DNA of 64,000 bases from Candidatus Omnitrophota bacterium (GTDB lineage: Bacteria; Hinthialibacterota; Hinthialibacteria; Hinthialibacterales; JAKPRU01). A program made the translations under genes and the position numbers. Under the pieces are notes generated by a model. That model saw only the letters and a program-made list of their open reading frames with translations, searched no databases and was not told the origin of the DNA. Where the stretch lies: NCBI GenBank assembly GCA_029570205.1, contig JAKQSI010000070.1, positions 57,263 to 121,262 of the forward strand. Direction: 5' to 3'. Positions 51,899-61,261 of this stretch are shown one piece after another; position 1 is the stretch's first letter, and each line of letters begins with the position of its first letter.

Positions 51899-54304
51899 AT
51901 GGATTCCCAACGGATTGGCAGACAATTATTCAATTATTCTCAATACCAGGCGCTTTACTCGAACAAATTACAGAAGGTTCTCGAATCGCTCTCGTCGGGG
52001 TTGCGGATCAACCGGGCGGGGGATGATGCGGCGGGGCTGTCCATCGCCAAGCGGCTTCAGGCACAGTTCAGTTCCCTCAATCAGGCCATGTCGGATGCCC
52101 AGTCCAGTCTGAATGTCGCGGCTGTCGCGGACCAGGCGTTGGGCGAGACCTCGGATCGCTTGGGGCAAATGCGTGAACTTGCGATCCAGGCGGCAAACAC
52201 CGGCGTATATGACAAGCAATCTCGGCAGGCGCTCCAGGCAGAACTCAGCCAGTATGTGGATGAAATCAACCGCATCGCCGGTGCAACGCAGTTCGGAACC
52301 AACAGGCTTCTGAACGGTGATCTTTCGGCACAGGCCGGTCTCCGTGCGGGTCAACCGAACATCGGAGCAACGGTGGATACCGGGCCGTTTGCATCCACGC
52401 TGTCCACGGAAACGAATTACCTCACGATCACCCAGACCCGTCAGGGATCGGCCCAGATCCGCGCGGGAGAAGCCTACGGCCGCACACAAACAATCAACCT
52501 GGGGGTGCAGAATGCGACGGATATCGCGGTCACCACGGGGACCATGTTCAATTCCGCCGCTGCTGCTCCCTCAGCGGCGGGCGACAATCTGACCGATACC
52601 ACGTTCAATTCGGTCACCCTGCAGGCAGGTGGCACAATCACATTCCAGGGCCAATTGGCCGACGGAACCACGGGCTTCTCCGGAACGCTCAGCATCGGGG
52701 CCGGAACGACGATCCATGATCTGGTCAACACGGTCCAGGCTGCCATCGACCAGGCCGAAACCGGGCAGGGAATCAATACCGCAAGCGGAACGGGCGCTCG
52801 CGAAACCAATGTCCGATTCAATGCCACGACAGGCCGGATAGAATTTGTCAACAGCGCCGGGAATGCAGTCTCGGAGTTTGATATCAACTTCACGGTCGAA
52901 AATGCCGCCGGAGTTCAGCAGACCCGGGTTGGTGTGACCCGGCAGGCCCAGATGAACGGTGTCGCGACCGGCGCGCAAGTCGGCAATAATGTGACCGCCA
53001 TTACCGGCAACACATTCGACACCGGCCGGCTGAATATCACCGTGACCGATGTCCAGGCTGCGACCAACCGGCGAGTGGAAAGCAATATCGCGTTTCGCGA
53101 CCAGGGTGGCGCGGCGCTTGCCGCCGGGGGACAACTGGTGGGAGCAGTCTATAACGGTGTTACCCTCGCGGCGGGAGACACTATTCAACTCCAGGGAACC
53201 AATTCTGACGGCACGACGTTTACCAACACGATCACAATTACCGCCGCCGGAGTGGATACCGGGGCAGGGAACGGGACAGCCTCGACATTCCAGGACCTGG
53301 TTGACGAAATGAATGTCCGCGACAATGCCATGGCAGCGGGCGGAGCGGGCAACCAAAGCGGATTCACCTCCGCGCGGGCGACACTCACCGGCAACGGGAC
53401 CATCCAGGTCGTGGACGATCTCGCCGGGACTTCTCAAACCAACTTCACGCTCACCGTCAACGACCGTACCCCCGTCGGTGGTCAGACAGCCGGAACGATG
53501 GTGGATCGCGCGCGCGTTGTTGCCGCCGGAAACGCCGAGTCGGCCACGGTGCGCATAAACGGCGGACCGGCGCAGCGAGTCGAGGCCGGGCAGATGGCAA
53601 CGCTCTATGGACAGAGAGACGCGACTGGAAATAGATCGCAGCTCACCATGCGGATCGGAACCGGCCTTACCGCCGGAACGGATGTGATGGATGTCCGCGC
53701 CGATGAATATGTGGGCCGGCTGAACAACGGCACGGCGGTCACATTCCAGGCCGGCGACCAGAATGTCACGTTCACCAGCGGCGCGGCCACAGGTGTCGCC
53801 GAGACGCTCACCATGGATTTCGGGGCTGTTCTGGATATCCCCGGTGTCGGAGCGGCGAACGCCCAGACTGTGATTATTTCCGCCACGAATCGAAATGCCA
53901 ATTTTCAGGTTGGAGCGTATGCGGACCGGAACATGCCGCTCTTTTTGGGCGATGTTCGGGCGAACCGGTTGGGCCTCGGTGCAGGACAGACCCTTGAGGA
54001 TATCGATATTACCACCCTCTCCGGCGCGGAGCAGGCCATCGGGATCATTGATGCCGCGCTGGAGGATGTCAATACCAGTCGAAGCCGGATCGGGGCGTTT
54101 TCGAACCGAATGGAGAGTTCGACGCGGGATATGGGGGTCGCAATCGAGAACCTCACAGCGGCCTATTCCCGCATGGCCGATACGGATATGGCCCGCAGTT
54201 CAACCCGTCTCGCGACAGAGAATCTCCTGATGCGGTACAACCTCGCTGTGCTGACACAGACCAATCAGTTGCAAAACCAGATGTTCACCGGGCTGTTGCC
54301 GTAG
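51899..54304 (+). CDS. fliC: flagellin, 801 residues
   Basis: ATG 51899 is preceded by GGAGGAAGATGGTC, nearly the same leader as the first flagellin. The canonical N-terminus has YSNKLQKVLESLSSGLRINR and AGDDAAGLSIAKRLQAQ, and the C-terminal D1/D0 has DIDITTLSGAEQAIGIIDAA and AYSRMADTDMARSSTRLATE. The central region is a Gly/Thr/Asn-rich surface domain of about 550 residues whose modules match those of the first flagellin (NVRFNATTGRIEFVNSAGNA beside VVSYDNTTGRLEFTNGQGNT). It is the best candidate for the main filament subunit; its size implies a thick or decorated filament. Confidence 0.93.
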   Translation: MDSQRIGRQLFNYSQYQALYSNKLQKVLESLSSGLRINRAGDDAAGLSIAKRLQAQFSSLNQAMSDAQSSLNVAAVADQALGETSDRLGQMRELAIQAANTGVYDKQSRQALQAELSQYVDEINRIAGATQFGTNRLLNGDLSAQAGLRAGQPNIGATVDTGPFASTLSTETNYLTITQTRQGSAQIRAGEAYGRTQTINLGVQNATDIAVTTGTMFNSAAAAPSAAGDNLTDTTFNSVTLQAGGTITFQGQLADGTTGFSGTLSIGAGTTIHDLVNTVQAAIDQAETGQGINTASGTGARETNVRFNATTGRIEFVNSAGNAVSEFDINFTVENAAGVQQTRVGVTRQAQMNGVATGAQVGNNVTAITGNTFDTGRLNITVTDVQAATNRRVESNIAFRDQGGAALAAGGQLVGAVYNGVTLAAGDTIQLQGTNSDGTTFTNTITITAAGVDTGAGNGTASTFQDLVDEMNVRDNAMAAGGAGNQSGFTSARATLTGNGTIQVVDDLAGTSQTNFTLTVNDRTPVGGQTAGTMVDRARVVAAGNAESATVRINGGPAQRVEAGQMATLYGQRDATGNRSQLTMRIGTGLTAGTDVMDVRADEYVGRLNNGTAVTFQAGDQNVTFTSGAATGVAETLTMDFGAVLDIPGVGAANAQTVIISATNRNANFQVGAYADRNMPLFLGDVRANRLGLGAGQTLEDIDITTLSGAEQAIGIIDAALEDVNTSRSRIGAFSNRMESSTRDMGVAIENLTAAYSRMADTDMARSSTRLATENLLMRYNLAVLTQTNQLQNQMFTGLLP

Positions 54305-54579
54305 TTGGTTTATGTCCCCCCTCAATCCCCCGTGAACGGGGAAAAGTATTCTCGTCTCCCTCCCCCGTTTACGGGGGAGGGTTGGGGGTCAGGGTTCCCA
54401 GGGTGTCGCCGGCATCCTGCCGATGATTCGCCCGTAACAGGGGCATCTCGCCCATGACAACAAAATTGGACAGCCATCCATCCTTGTATTCCCCCAATCC
54501 CGCAATTCTCTTGCCTCTTTTTCTTTAATTTTCAATTCTTATCACTCCACACTCTAAATAGTAGACAAAACAATGCTGT
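54305..54579. other. spacer with repeat hairpins
   Basis: CCCCCGTGAACGGGG, then CTCCCTCCCCCGTTTACGGGG with GGAGGGTTGGGGGTCAGGG (54356-54393), a CCCTCTCC-type family member, then GCCGGCATCCTGCCG (54410). They may end the flagellin transcript but lack a T-run. No gene. Confidence 0.6.
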
Positions 54580-54843
54580 TTACTCCACCGCGTAATGGAC
54601 CGACGGTGCATGAAAGAACTTGCGGACGACATCAGGTTGTTTCTGGATACTCCACAGGTAGTCACGCACATTGGCTACCATGTCCTCTCGGCTGGAAGCG
54701 CGCCGGCGGCCCACCGCGTTCTGTTTCACATCGGGATTAAGGAACTCGTCGGGATTCAGGTCGGGCCTGTACGAGGGAAAGATGCTCACACGAATCCGGT
54801 TCGAAGGTCCTTTGGCTCTCTTGACTCAGGGAACACGCATCCG
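54580..54843 (-). pseudogene. IS630-family transposase, C-terminal fragment
   Basis: The protein fragment FPSYRPDLNPDEFLNPDVKQ carries the DDE endgame (PSYSPxLNPDE with the third catalytic acid), and NVRDYLWSIQKQPDVVRKFF is the usual C-terminus of IS630-family transposases. The frame continues upstream as NRIRVSIFPSY and then meets stop codons. The first two catalytic aspartates are absent. It is a decayed remnant, with no inverted repeats recognised. Confidence 0.75.
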
Positions 54844-54917
54844 GTTTTGTCATAATCGGGCAGTCTACCCTGGTCAATTCGATAGACAAGCCACTTGCCT
54901 GCTATTGATTATTCGGA

Positions 54918-56357
54918 TTAGTAATTTTCTTTCCCCATCAGGTATCGGTCCACATCCGCCGCCGCTTCCCTTCCCTGCATAATGGCGCGAACCACCAGCG
55001 ATGCGCCGAGGACACAATCCCCGGCGGCAAAGATACCCGGGACGGATGTCCGGTGCCCCTCCTGTACGGCAAGATTTCCTGCGTTGTCAGCGCTTATTTT
55101 CAGCCCTTCGACTAATGGCCCGTGCTCGGTGTGCAGAAATCCCAGCGAGAGTAGAACGAGATCGGCATTCAGTTCAAAATCCGAGCCGGGGATTTCACGG
55201 AATGCCGGTTTTCCGGATTGGCCCGTATCGGTCCATTCCAGTTTGACACAATGCAGTTTTTTGACTTGGCCCCCTTCTCCCAGAAATTCTCTAGTCAGGA
55301 TGCTCCACAGTCGTGTACATCCTTCCTCGTGTGAGGTAGAGGTTTTTAACACTTTCGGCCAAACGGGCCAAGGATTGTCTGCCGGACGTACATCCGCCGG
55401 TTTCGGCAGGATCTCAATCTGACAGATGTCGATTGCGCCCTGACGTCGACTGGTTCCGACGCAATCGGAGCCGGTATCGCCACCGCCGATGACGACTACT
55501 TTTTTTCCGGAAGCGAGGATTTCCTGTTCTTTCGGTATACGATCCCCGGCATTGCGCTTGTTCTGCTGAACCAGGAAATCCATGGCGAAATGAATGCCTC
55601 CCAGATCCCGTCCGGGGATGTTCAGGTCCCGTGGTCTCGAAGCGCCCGCTGTTATCAGGATGGCATCAAAGGTGCGCTGTAGGTAGCGGGGCGAAAGATC
55701 CGTCCCGGCGTCGACGCCGGTTTCAAAACGGACCCCTTCTTCCCGCATCTGATTCAGGCGTCGGTCGAGTATCCACTTTTCCAGTTTGAAATCAGGGATT
55801 CCGTATCGAAGGATACCGCCGATCCGGTCGGCCTTTTCAAAGACAACAACCTCGTGGCCGTTCCGGCCCAATTGCTGCGCGGCGGCCAGGCCGGCGGGGC
55901 CGGAGCCGACAATGGCTACTTTCTTTCCAGTCCTTTCCTCCGCCGGCTGTGGTTGAATCCAGCCCTCTCGCCATCCGCGCTCGACGATTTCCAGTTCGAT
56001 CAGCCGGATGGCAACCGGCGGCTGGTGGATCGACAGGGTACAGGCGGCCTCGCATGGGGCCGGGCAAATCCGCCCGGTAATTTCCGGAAAATTATTCGTT
56101 GAGTGCAGGATATCCAGCGCCCGACGCCATTGTCTTCTGTACACTAACTCGTTGAAATCCGGCATACGGTTCTTTACCGGGCAGCCGTAAACGTGGCAGA
56201 ATGGAATCCCGCAATCCATGCAACGCGCAGCCTGTCTTTCCACGCGGTCCCACGGCAGAAACTCTTCGATTTCGCGGAAATCCCGTACGCGGACCTCGAC
56301 CGGCCGTTTGGGCGCGTCTTCACGGGTATACTCAAGAAATCCTGTAGGTTTAGGCAC
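54918..56357 (-). CDS. gltD: glutamate synthase, small subunit
   Basis: 479 residues. GTG 56357 overlaps the gltB stop as GTGCCTAA, and GAGG in gltB is its ribosome site. The N-terminal ferredoxin-like part has RCMDCGIPFCHVYGCPVKNR and ICPAPCEAACTL cysteines for the 4Fe-4S clusters; the FAD motif VGSGPAGLAAAQQLG and NAD(P) motif VIGGGDTGSDCVG follow. It supplies electrons from NAD(P)H to GltB for glutamate formation from glutamine and 2-oxoglutarate. The open frame upstream to 56441 overlaps gltB and is rejected. Confidence 0.96.
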   Translation of the reverse strand: MPKPTGFLEYTREDAPKRPVEVRVRDFREIEEFLPWDRVERQAARCMDCGIPFCHVYGCPVKNRMPDFNELVYRRQWRRALDILHSTNNFPEITGRICPAPCEAACTLSIHQPPVAIRLIELEIVERGWREGWIQPQPAEERTGKKVAIVGSGPAGLAAAQQLGRNGHEVVVFEKADRIGGILRYGIPDFKLEKWILDRRLNQMREEGVRFETGVDAGTDLSPRYLQRTFDAILITAGASRPRDLNIPGRDLGGIHFAMDFLVQQNKRNAGDRIPKEQEILASGKKVVVIGGGDTGSDCVGTSRRQGAIDICQIEILPKPADVRPADNPWPVWPKVLKTSTSHEEGCTRLWSILTREFLGEGGQVKKLHCVKLEWTDTGQSGKPAFREIPGSDFELNADLVLLSLGFLHTEHGPLVEGLKISADNAGNLAVQEGHRTSVPGIFAAGDCVLGASLVVRAIMQGREAAADVDRYLMGKENY

Positions 56358-59300
56358 GGTACACCTCTTCGGTAGCCGAAACGGTCTCATCATCCAAATG
56401 CTGTTGCAAACGCATCCGTTCCAGGACTTTCCGGTACTCAATCGGCATTACTTTTACAAATAGCGGGAGTTGCGACTCCCAATTGTCCAGGATCATTTTG
56501 CCTCGGATGCTGCCCGTATACCGGACATGTTGCTCGATCATGGTTCGCAATTGCTGTTTGTCCTCAACGGTCCACACACTTTCCAGATCGACCATATCGA
56601 GATTACACCGCGTGTCGAACAGTTGCGTTTCATCGTAGACATAGGCGATTCCCCCGCTCATTCCGGCCGCGAAATTGGACCCGGTCGGACCGAGAATGAC
56701 CACCACGCCGCCGGTCATATACTCGCATCCGTGGTCACCGACGCCCTCTACAACGGCCGATGCGCCACTATTCCGAATCGCAAAACGTTCTCCGACAATG
56801 CCGTAAACATACAACTCACCTCCCGTTGCACCGTACAGGAAGACATTGCCGCCGATCACATTCTCGTGCGGCAAATAGGTCACATTGGCGGGCGGAACCA
56901 GTACAATCCGACCGCCGGACATGCTCTTACCCAGGTAGTCATTCGCGTCCCCCACGATGCAGGCGGTGATCCCCGGGGCAAGAGCCATACCGAAACTCTG
57001 ACCGGCAGATCCTTCGAACCGGATTTGAATGGTGTTGTCCGGTAACCCTTTTGCGCCGTATCTCCTCGCAATCTCACCGCTGAGCATTCCGCAAACCGTG
57101 CGGTGAACATTTCGGATGGGCATTTCCAGTTGCACCGGTTCACCGTTTTCCAGAGCGGGCGTGCAGAGTCGAATCAATTGACAATCGAGCGCTTTGTTCA
57201 ATTCGTGTTCCTGCCTGCGAATGCAGCGCAACGGCCCTCCATTTGTGTTTCTCGGTGGCGCAAGGATCGCGCTGAAGTCCAAGCCTCGCGCTTTCCAATG
57301 GTCGATAGCCGGTTCGACTTCCAGGAGGTCCACGCGCCCGATCATTCCATCGAGCGTCCGAAATCCGAGTTGAGCCATGTACTCGCGCAGTTCCTGCGCC
57401 AGGAACCGGAAGTAACGTTCGACATATTCGGGTGTTCCGCCGAATCGCCGTCGCAATTCGGGGTCCTGTGTCGCGACACCGACAGGACAGGTATTCAGAT
57501 GACACTTGCGCATCATGACGCATCCCAACGTTACCAGAACGACCGTGCCGAACCCGAATTCCTCCGCGCCCATGAGAGCCGCAATCGCCACATCACGGCC
57601 GGTGCGGAGTTGACCGTCCACCTGCACACGAATTCGGTCACGCAGGCGGTTGTTTACGAGAGTTTGCTGTGTTTCCGCAAGTCCGAGTTCCCAGGGCAGA
57701 CCGGCGTGCTTGATCGAAGTGAGCGGAGACGCGCCCGTTCCGCCATCATAACCGGAAATGAGTACCATATCGGCCTTCGCCTTGGCCACAGCCGCCGCCA
57801 CTGTGCCGACACCCGCCTCGGAAACCAACTTAACCGAAATTCGGGCATTGGGATTGACCGCTTTCAAATCGAAAATCAGCTGCGAAAGATCCTCAATAGA
57901 GTAAATATCATGATGCGGGGGCGGCGAAATGAGGGTCACCCCCGGAATGGTGTGACGTACGCGGGCGATGTCCTCATTTACTTTATGGCCCGGCAGTTGG
58001 CCGCCTTCACCGGGTTTCGCGCCCTGGGCTATCTTAATCTGTAATTCTTTACTTTGAACAATGTACTCGGTGGTAACACCGAAGCGAGCCGATGCGACCT
58101 GTTTGATATTGGACCGCTTGCTGTCGCCGTTCGGTAACGGGTAATACCGCGCAGGGTCTTCGCCCCCTTCGCCGGAGTTGCTGTTGGCGCCCAGGCGGTT
58201 CATGGCGATGGCGATGGTTTCGTGCGCCTCCCTGCTGATGGATCCGAACGACATCGCGGCGGATACGAATCGCGGAAAGATCGCCTCGACAGGTTCTACT
58301 TCCTCAACAGGAATCGGCTCCGTTTTCTTGAACCGAAACAGGCTGCGGAGAGTGGCACACCCGTGGGACTGCTCATTTACCAACCGCGAGAACTCCCTGT
58401 AAGCCTTTTCGCAATTCGCCCGTACAGCATACTGGAGATGATAGACAACCTCCGGCGACATGAGGTGTTTCTCGCCGCCGTTGCGAATGTGGTAGTCGCC
58501 GCCCGGATCGAGAAGCGGCGCCGGTTTTCCGCGGAGAGGGAATCCCCTTCGATGCCGAGCGCGGGTTTCCGCAGCAATTTCATTCAGGCTGATTCCGCCG
58601 ATTCGGGAGGCCGTGCCGCAGAAGTAGCGATCGACAACGCTTCGATTCAGACCGACGGCTTCAAACATCTGCGCGCCCAGGTAACTGCGTACGGTAGAGA
58701 TTCCCAGGCGGCTGAAGGTTTTCAGTAGACCCTTCTTTATCGCGGTAATGTATGCGTCCACAGCCTGATCGGCTTTGATTTCCTCTTCCAGCAACCCCAA
58801 GTCCGCCATTTCGCGGATGCTCGACAAAGCGACATACGGGCAGATCGCGTTCGTGCCATATCCGAGAAGCAGTGCGAAGTGCATGATTTCGCGTGCCTCG
58901 CCCGTTTCGACAACCAGGCTGGCGGAGGTGCGCAACCCTTTACGGATGAGATGGTGATGCAATCCCGCTGCCGCCAGCAGGGCCGGAATCGGCGCGTGTT
59001 CACGATCCGAGCGGCGGTCCGTAAGGATCAGGATCGTTGCATCGTTCCGGATATGTCGTTCCGCACGGCGAAAGATCGTATCGAGCGCCTCGGCCAGGGC
59101 CTCACCGTTGCCGTCCGCAGGGAACAGGGTGTCGATCTCCGCCGGGATGATATCCGGATGCGTGGTCTGGCGAAGGCGCATCATGTCCTGCGGCGTCAAA
59201 AGGGGATGAGGCAATTTGAGACGCGCGCAATGTTCCGGTGTTTCGCCGAGTAGATTTTTCTCCCGTCCCACAAAACCGGTCAACGACATGACTAATTCTT

Positions 59301-60927
59301 CCCGAAGAGGGTCGATGGGCGGATTCGTCACTTGCGCAAAAAGTTGTTTGAAATAGGAAAACAGCAATTGTGGGCGATTGGACAGAACCGCCGGTGCCGC
59401 GTCGTTCCCCATGGACCCGACCGCCTCCTGCCCGCGCGAGGCCATCGGCGAAAGAACCCTTTTCAGCTCTTCATCCGTATAGCCGAATGCGTGTTGTTTC
59501 CGACGAAGAATATCGGGGTCCTCTTTCGGGATTTGAGGGGGAACAAACAGCCCGCGCAATCCGATGACATGATCTTTCAGCCAGTGGCGATATGGGCGAT
59601 GGCGAGAGATCTTCGCTTTGACTTCGTTATCCGGGACGATTCGGTGTTGGGCAAGATCGACCAGGAACATCCTGCCCGGTTGTAGCCGTCCACACCGAAG
59701 AATCCGGTCCCCGGCGATCTCCAGCACGCCGGTCTCCGATGCCATGACAACCATGCCGTCACGGGTAACGGTATACCGAGCCGGACGAAGACCGTTGCGG
59801 TCCAATGTTCCACCGATGTAACGCCCGTCGGTAAAGATCAACGCCGCCGGGCCATCCCATGGTTCCATAATGGCCGCGTGGTATTCGTAAAAGGCCCGCT
59901 TATCCTCGCTGATATGGAATTTCGACCCCCACGCTTCCGGAATCATCATCATCACGGCGTGCGGAAGCGAACGTCCGGCCGCTACGAGCAGTTCCAGGAC
60001 ATTATCAAAGATCGCCGAATCGCTTCCTCCCTCCACAATAACCGGCTTGATTTTTTCCAGGTCCGGCCCGAACAGATCCGATTCCAGCGTTGCCTCGCGC
60101 GCTTTCATGGCATTGATGTTTCCGCGAAGCGTATTGATTTCGCCGTTATGTCCCAGGAACCGGAACGGCTGGGCGAGATTCCATGAAGGAAACGTATTTG
60201 TACTGTATCGCTGGTGAACAACGGAAAACGAGCAAGCAAGACGGGGGTCACTGAGATCGGGATAAAAAGAGGCTAATTGAGTTCCTGTCAGCAGGCCTTT
60301 GTAATTGACGGTTCGGCTGGAGAAGCTGGGGACATAAAACTGGCTGGTGTCCTGGTCCAGCCATCCGGCAACTTCTTTTTCGACAACCCTTCGGATGACA
60401 TAGAGTTTGCGTTCGAACTGTTCCGGCGCAACTGCTCCGCGCCCGACAAACAGCTGCCGAATCTCCGGCTGGGTGGATCGGGCGAATTCACCGAGGCCCG
60501 CCGATACGGTCGGGACCGTGCGCCATCCGAGGACCTCGCATCCTTCCTGCTGCACAGCGCTTTCAAATACCTTCATGGCGCGTTCTGCCGGAACAGTATC
60601 GGTCGGCAGGAACACCATGGCCACCGCGTAATCGTTCAATGCGGGGAGAATCAATCTCTGGTCCTCGCAGACCTGCCGAAAAAACAGGTCGGGCATCTGC
60701 AGAAGAAGCCCCGCGCCATCGCCGGTGGTCTTATCTCCGCCGATGGCCCCACGATGTTCCAGGTTGATCAGAACCCGAAGTACGTCTTGCACAACCGAAT
60801 GCCGTGGCTGCCCATCCAGCTGCGCGACAAAGCCGACACCGCAGCTGTCGTGCCCATTCGCCGGGTCATAAAGGCCGTACGGGGTCAGAGTCCCATCGGC
60901 TCTGCGCTCAATGTTGAATCCGTTCAT
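56350..60927 (-). CDS. gltB: glutamate synthase, large subunit
   Basis: 1525 residues, typical length. ATG 60927 follows CGGAG. A propeptide of about 28 residues precedes the nucleophile Cys29 (HDSCGVGFVAQ). Domains: N-terminal glutaminase, central domain, FMN-binding synthase barrel (SGYDGGTGASPLTSIKHAG and the 3Fe-4S cysteines in MMRKCHLNTCPVGVA), and C-terminal beta-helix (GGNVFLYGATGGELYVYG). It is coupled to gltD by an 8-nt overlap. The frame runs upstream to 61392, but that part has no conserved sequence. No ammonium-responsive promoter was identified. Confidence 0.97.
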   Translation of the reverse strand: MNGFNIERRADGTLTPYGLYDPANGHDSCGVGFVAQLDGQPRHSVVQDVLRVLINLEHRGAIGGDKTTGDGAGLLLQMPDLFFRQVCEDQRLILPALNDYAVAMVFLPTDTVPAERAMKVFESAVQQEGCEVLGWRTVPTVSAGLGEFARSTQPEIRQLFVGRGAVAPEQFERKLYVIRRVVEKEVAGWLDQDTSQFYVPSFSSRTVNYKGLLTGTQLASFYPDLSDPRLACSFSVVHQRYSTNTFPSWNLAQPFRFLGHNGEINTLRGNINAMKAREATLESDLFGPDLEKIKPVIVEGGSDSAIFDNVLELLVAAGRSLPHAVMMMIPEAWGSKFHISEDKRAFYEYHAAIMEPWDGPAALIFTDGRYIGGTLDRNGLRPARYTVTRDGMVVMASETGVLEIAGDRILRCGRLQPGRMFLVDLAQHRIVPDNEVKAKISRHRPYRHWLKDHVIGLRGLFVPPQIPKEDPDILRRKQHAFGYTDEELKRVLSPMASRGQEAVGSMGNDAAPAVLSNRPQLLFSYFKQLFAQVTNPPIDPLREELVMSLTGFVGREKNLLGETPEHCARLKLPHPLLTPQDMMRLRQTTHPDIIPAEIDTLFPADGNGEALAEALDTIFRRAERHIRNDATILILTDRRSDREHAPIPALLAAAGLHHHLIRKGLRTSASLVVETGEAREIMHFALLLGYGTNAICPYVALSSIREMADLGLLEEEIKADQAVDAYITAIKKGLLKTFSRLGISTVRSYLGAQMFEAVGLNRSVVDRYFCGTASRIGGISLNEIAAETRARHRRGFPLRGKPAPLLDPGGDYHIRNGGEKHLMSPEVVYHLQYAVRANCEKAYREFSRLVNEQSHGCATLRSLFRFKKTEPIPVEEVEPVEAIFPRFVSAAMSFGSISREAHETIAIAMNRLGANSNSGEGGEDPARYYPLPNGDSKRSNIKQVASARFGVTTEYIVQSKELQIKIAQGAKPGEGGQLPGHKVNEDIARVRHTIPGVTLISPPPHHDIYSIEDLSQLIFDLKAVNPNARISVKLVSEAGVGTVAAAVAKAKADMVLISGYDGGTGASPLTSIKHAGLPWELGLAETQQTLVNNRLRDRIRVQVDGQLRTGRDVAIAALMGAEEFGFGTVVLVTLGCVMMRKCHLNTCPVGVATQDPELRRRFGGTPEYVERYFRFLAQELREYMAQLGFRTLDGMIGRVDLLEVEPAIDHWKARGLDFSAILAPPRNTNGGPLRCIRRQEHELNKALDCQLIRLCTPALENGEPVQLEMPIRNVHRTVCGMLSGEIARRYGAKGLPDNTIQIRFEGSAGQSFGMALAPGITACIVGDANDYLGKSMSGGRIVLVPPANVTYLPHENVIGGNVFLYGATGGELYVYGIVGERFAIRNSGASAVVEGVGDHGCEYMTGGVVVILGPTGSNFAAGMSGGIAYVYDETQLFDTRCNLDMVDLESVWTVEDKQQLRTMIEQHVRYTGSIRGKMILDNWESQLPLFVKVMPIEYRKVLERMRLQQHLDDETVSATEEVYRA

Positions 60928-61261
60928 AAGTCTCCGGAAACTCCATGAAAAGCATCCCTGACATTGTATGGAACGACCTGGGTTCCTTGAATGCAGGCGC
61001 GGGATACAATCAGCGAGAATCAATCGGCACAAAAAGGCAAGATATCGCCGGGGGAAGTTGAGCGCAACAGAGGTCGCCAACGAACAACATGCGTTATTGA
61101 AATCATGGGACAGACCTCCGTGTCTGTCATTACCTGTAGATCGACAGACAGGTAGAGATGCCTGTCCCACAGGGAAAATCCTCACCCCCCCCCATGCCCC
61201 TCTCCAAGTGCGAAAAAAGGGCAATTCTGGGGCAGATACCCCCGCTCCTCTTTTCTCTTCA
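60928..61261. other. spacer before gltB with diverged repeat
   Basis: 334 bp. It holds GGGACAGACCTCCGTGTCTGTC at 61106 and CGACAGACAGGTAGAGATGCC, then TGTCCCACAGGG, a diverged relative of the GGCGTCTCTGCC hairpin repeats at 25.1 and 63.6 kb. A run of C (CCTCACCCCCCCCC, 61186) and CCCTCTCCAAG belong to another family. No gene seen. Confidence 0.55.
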
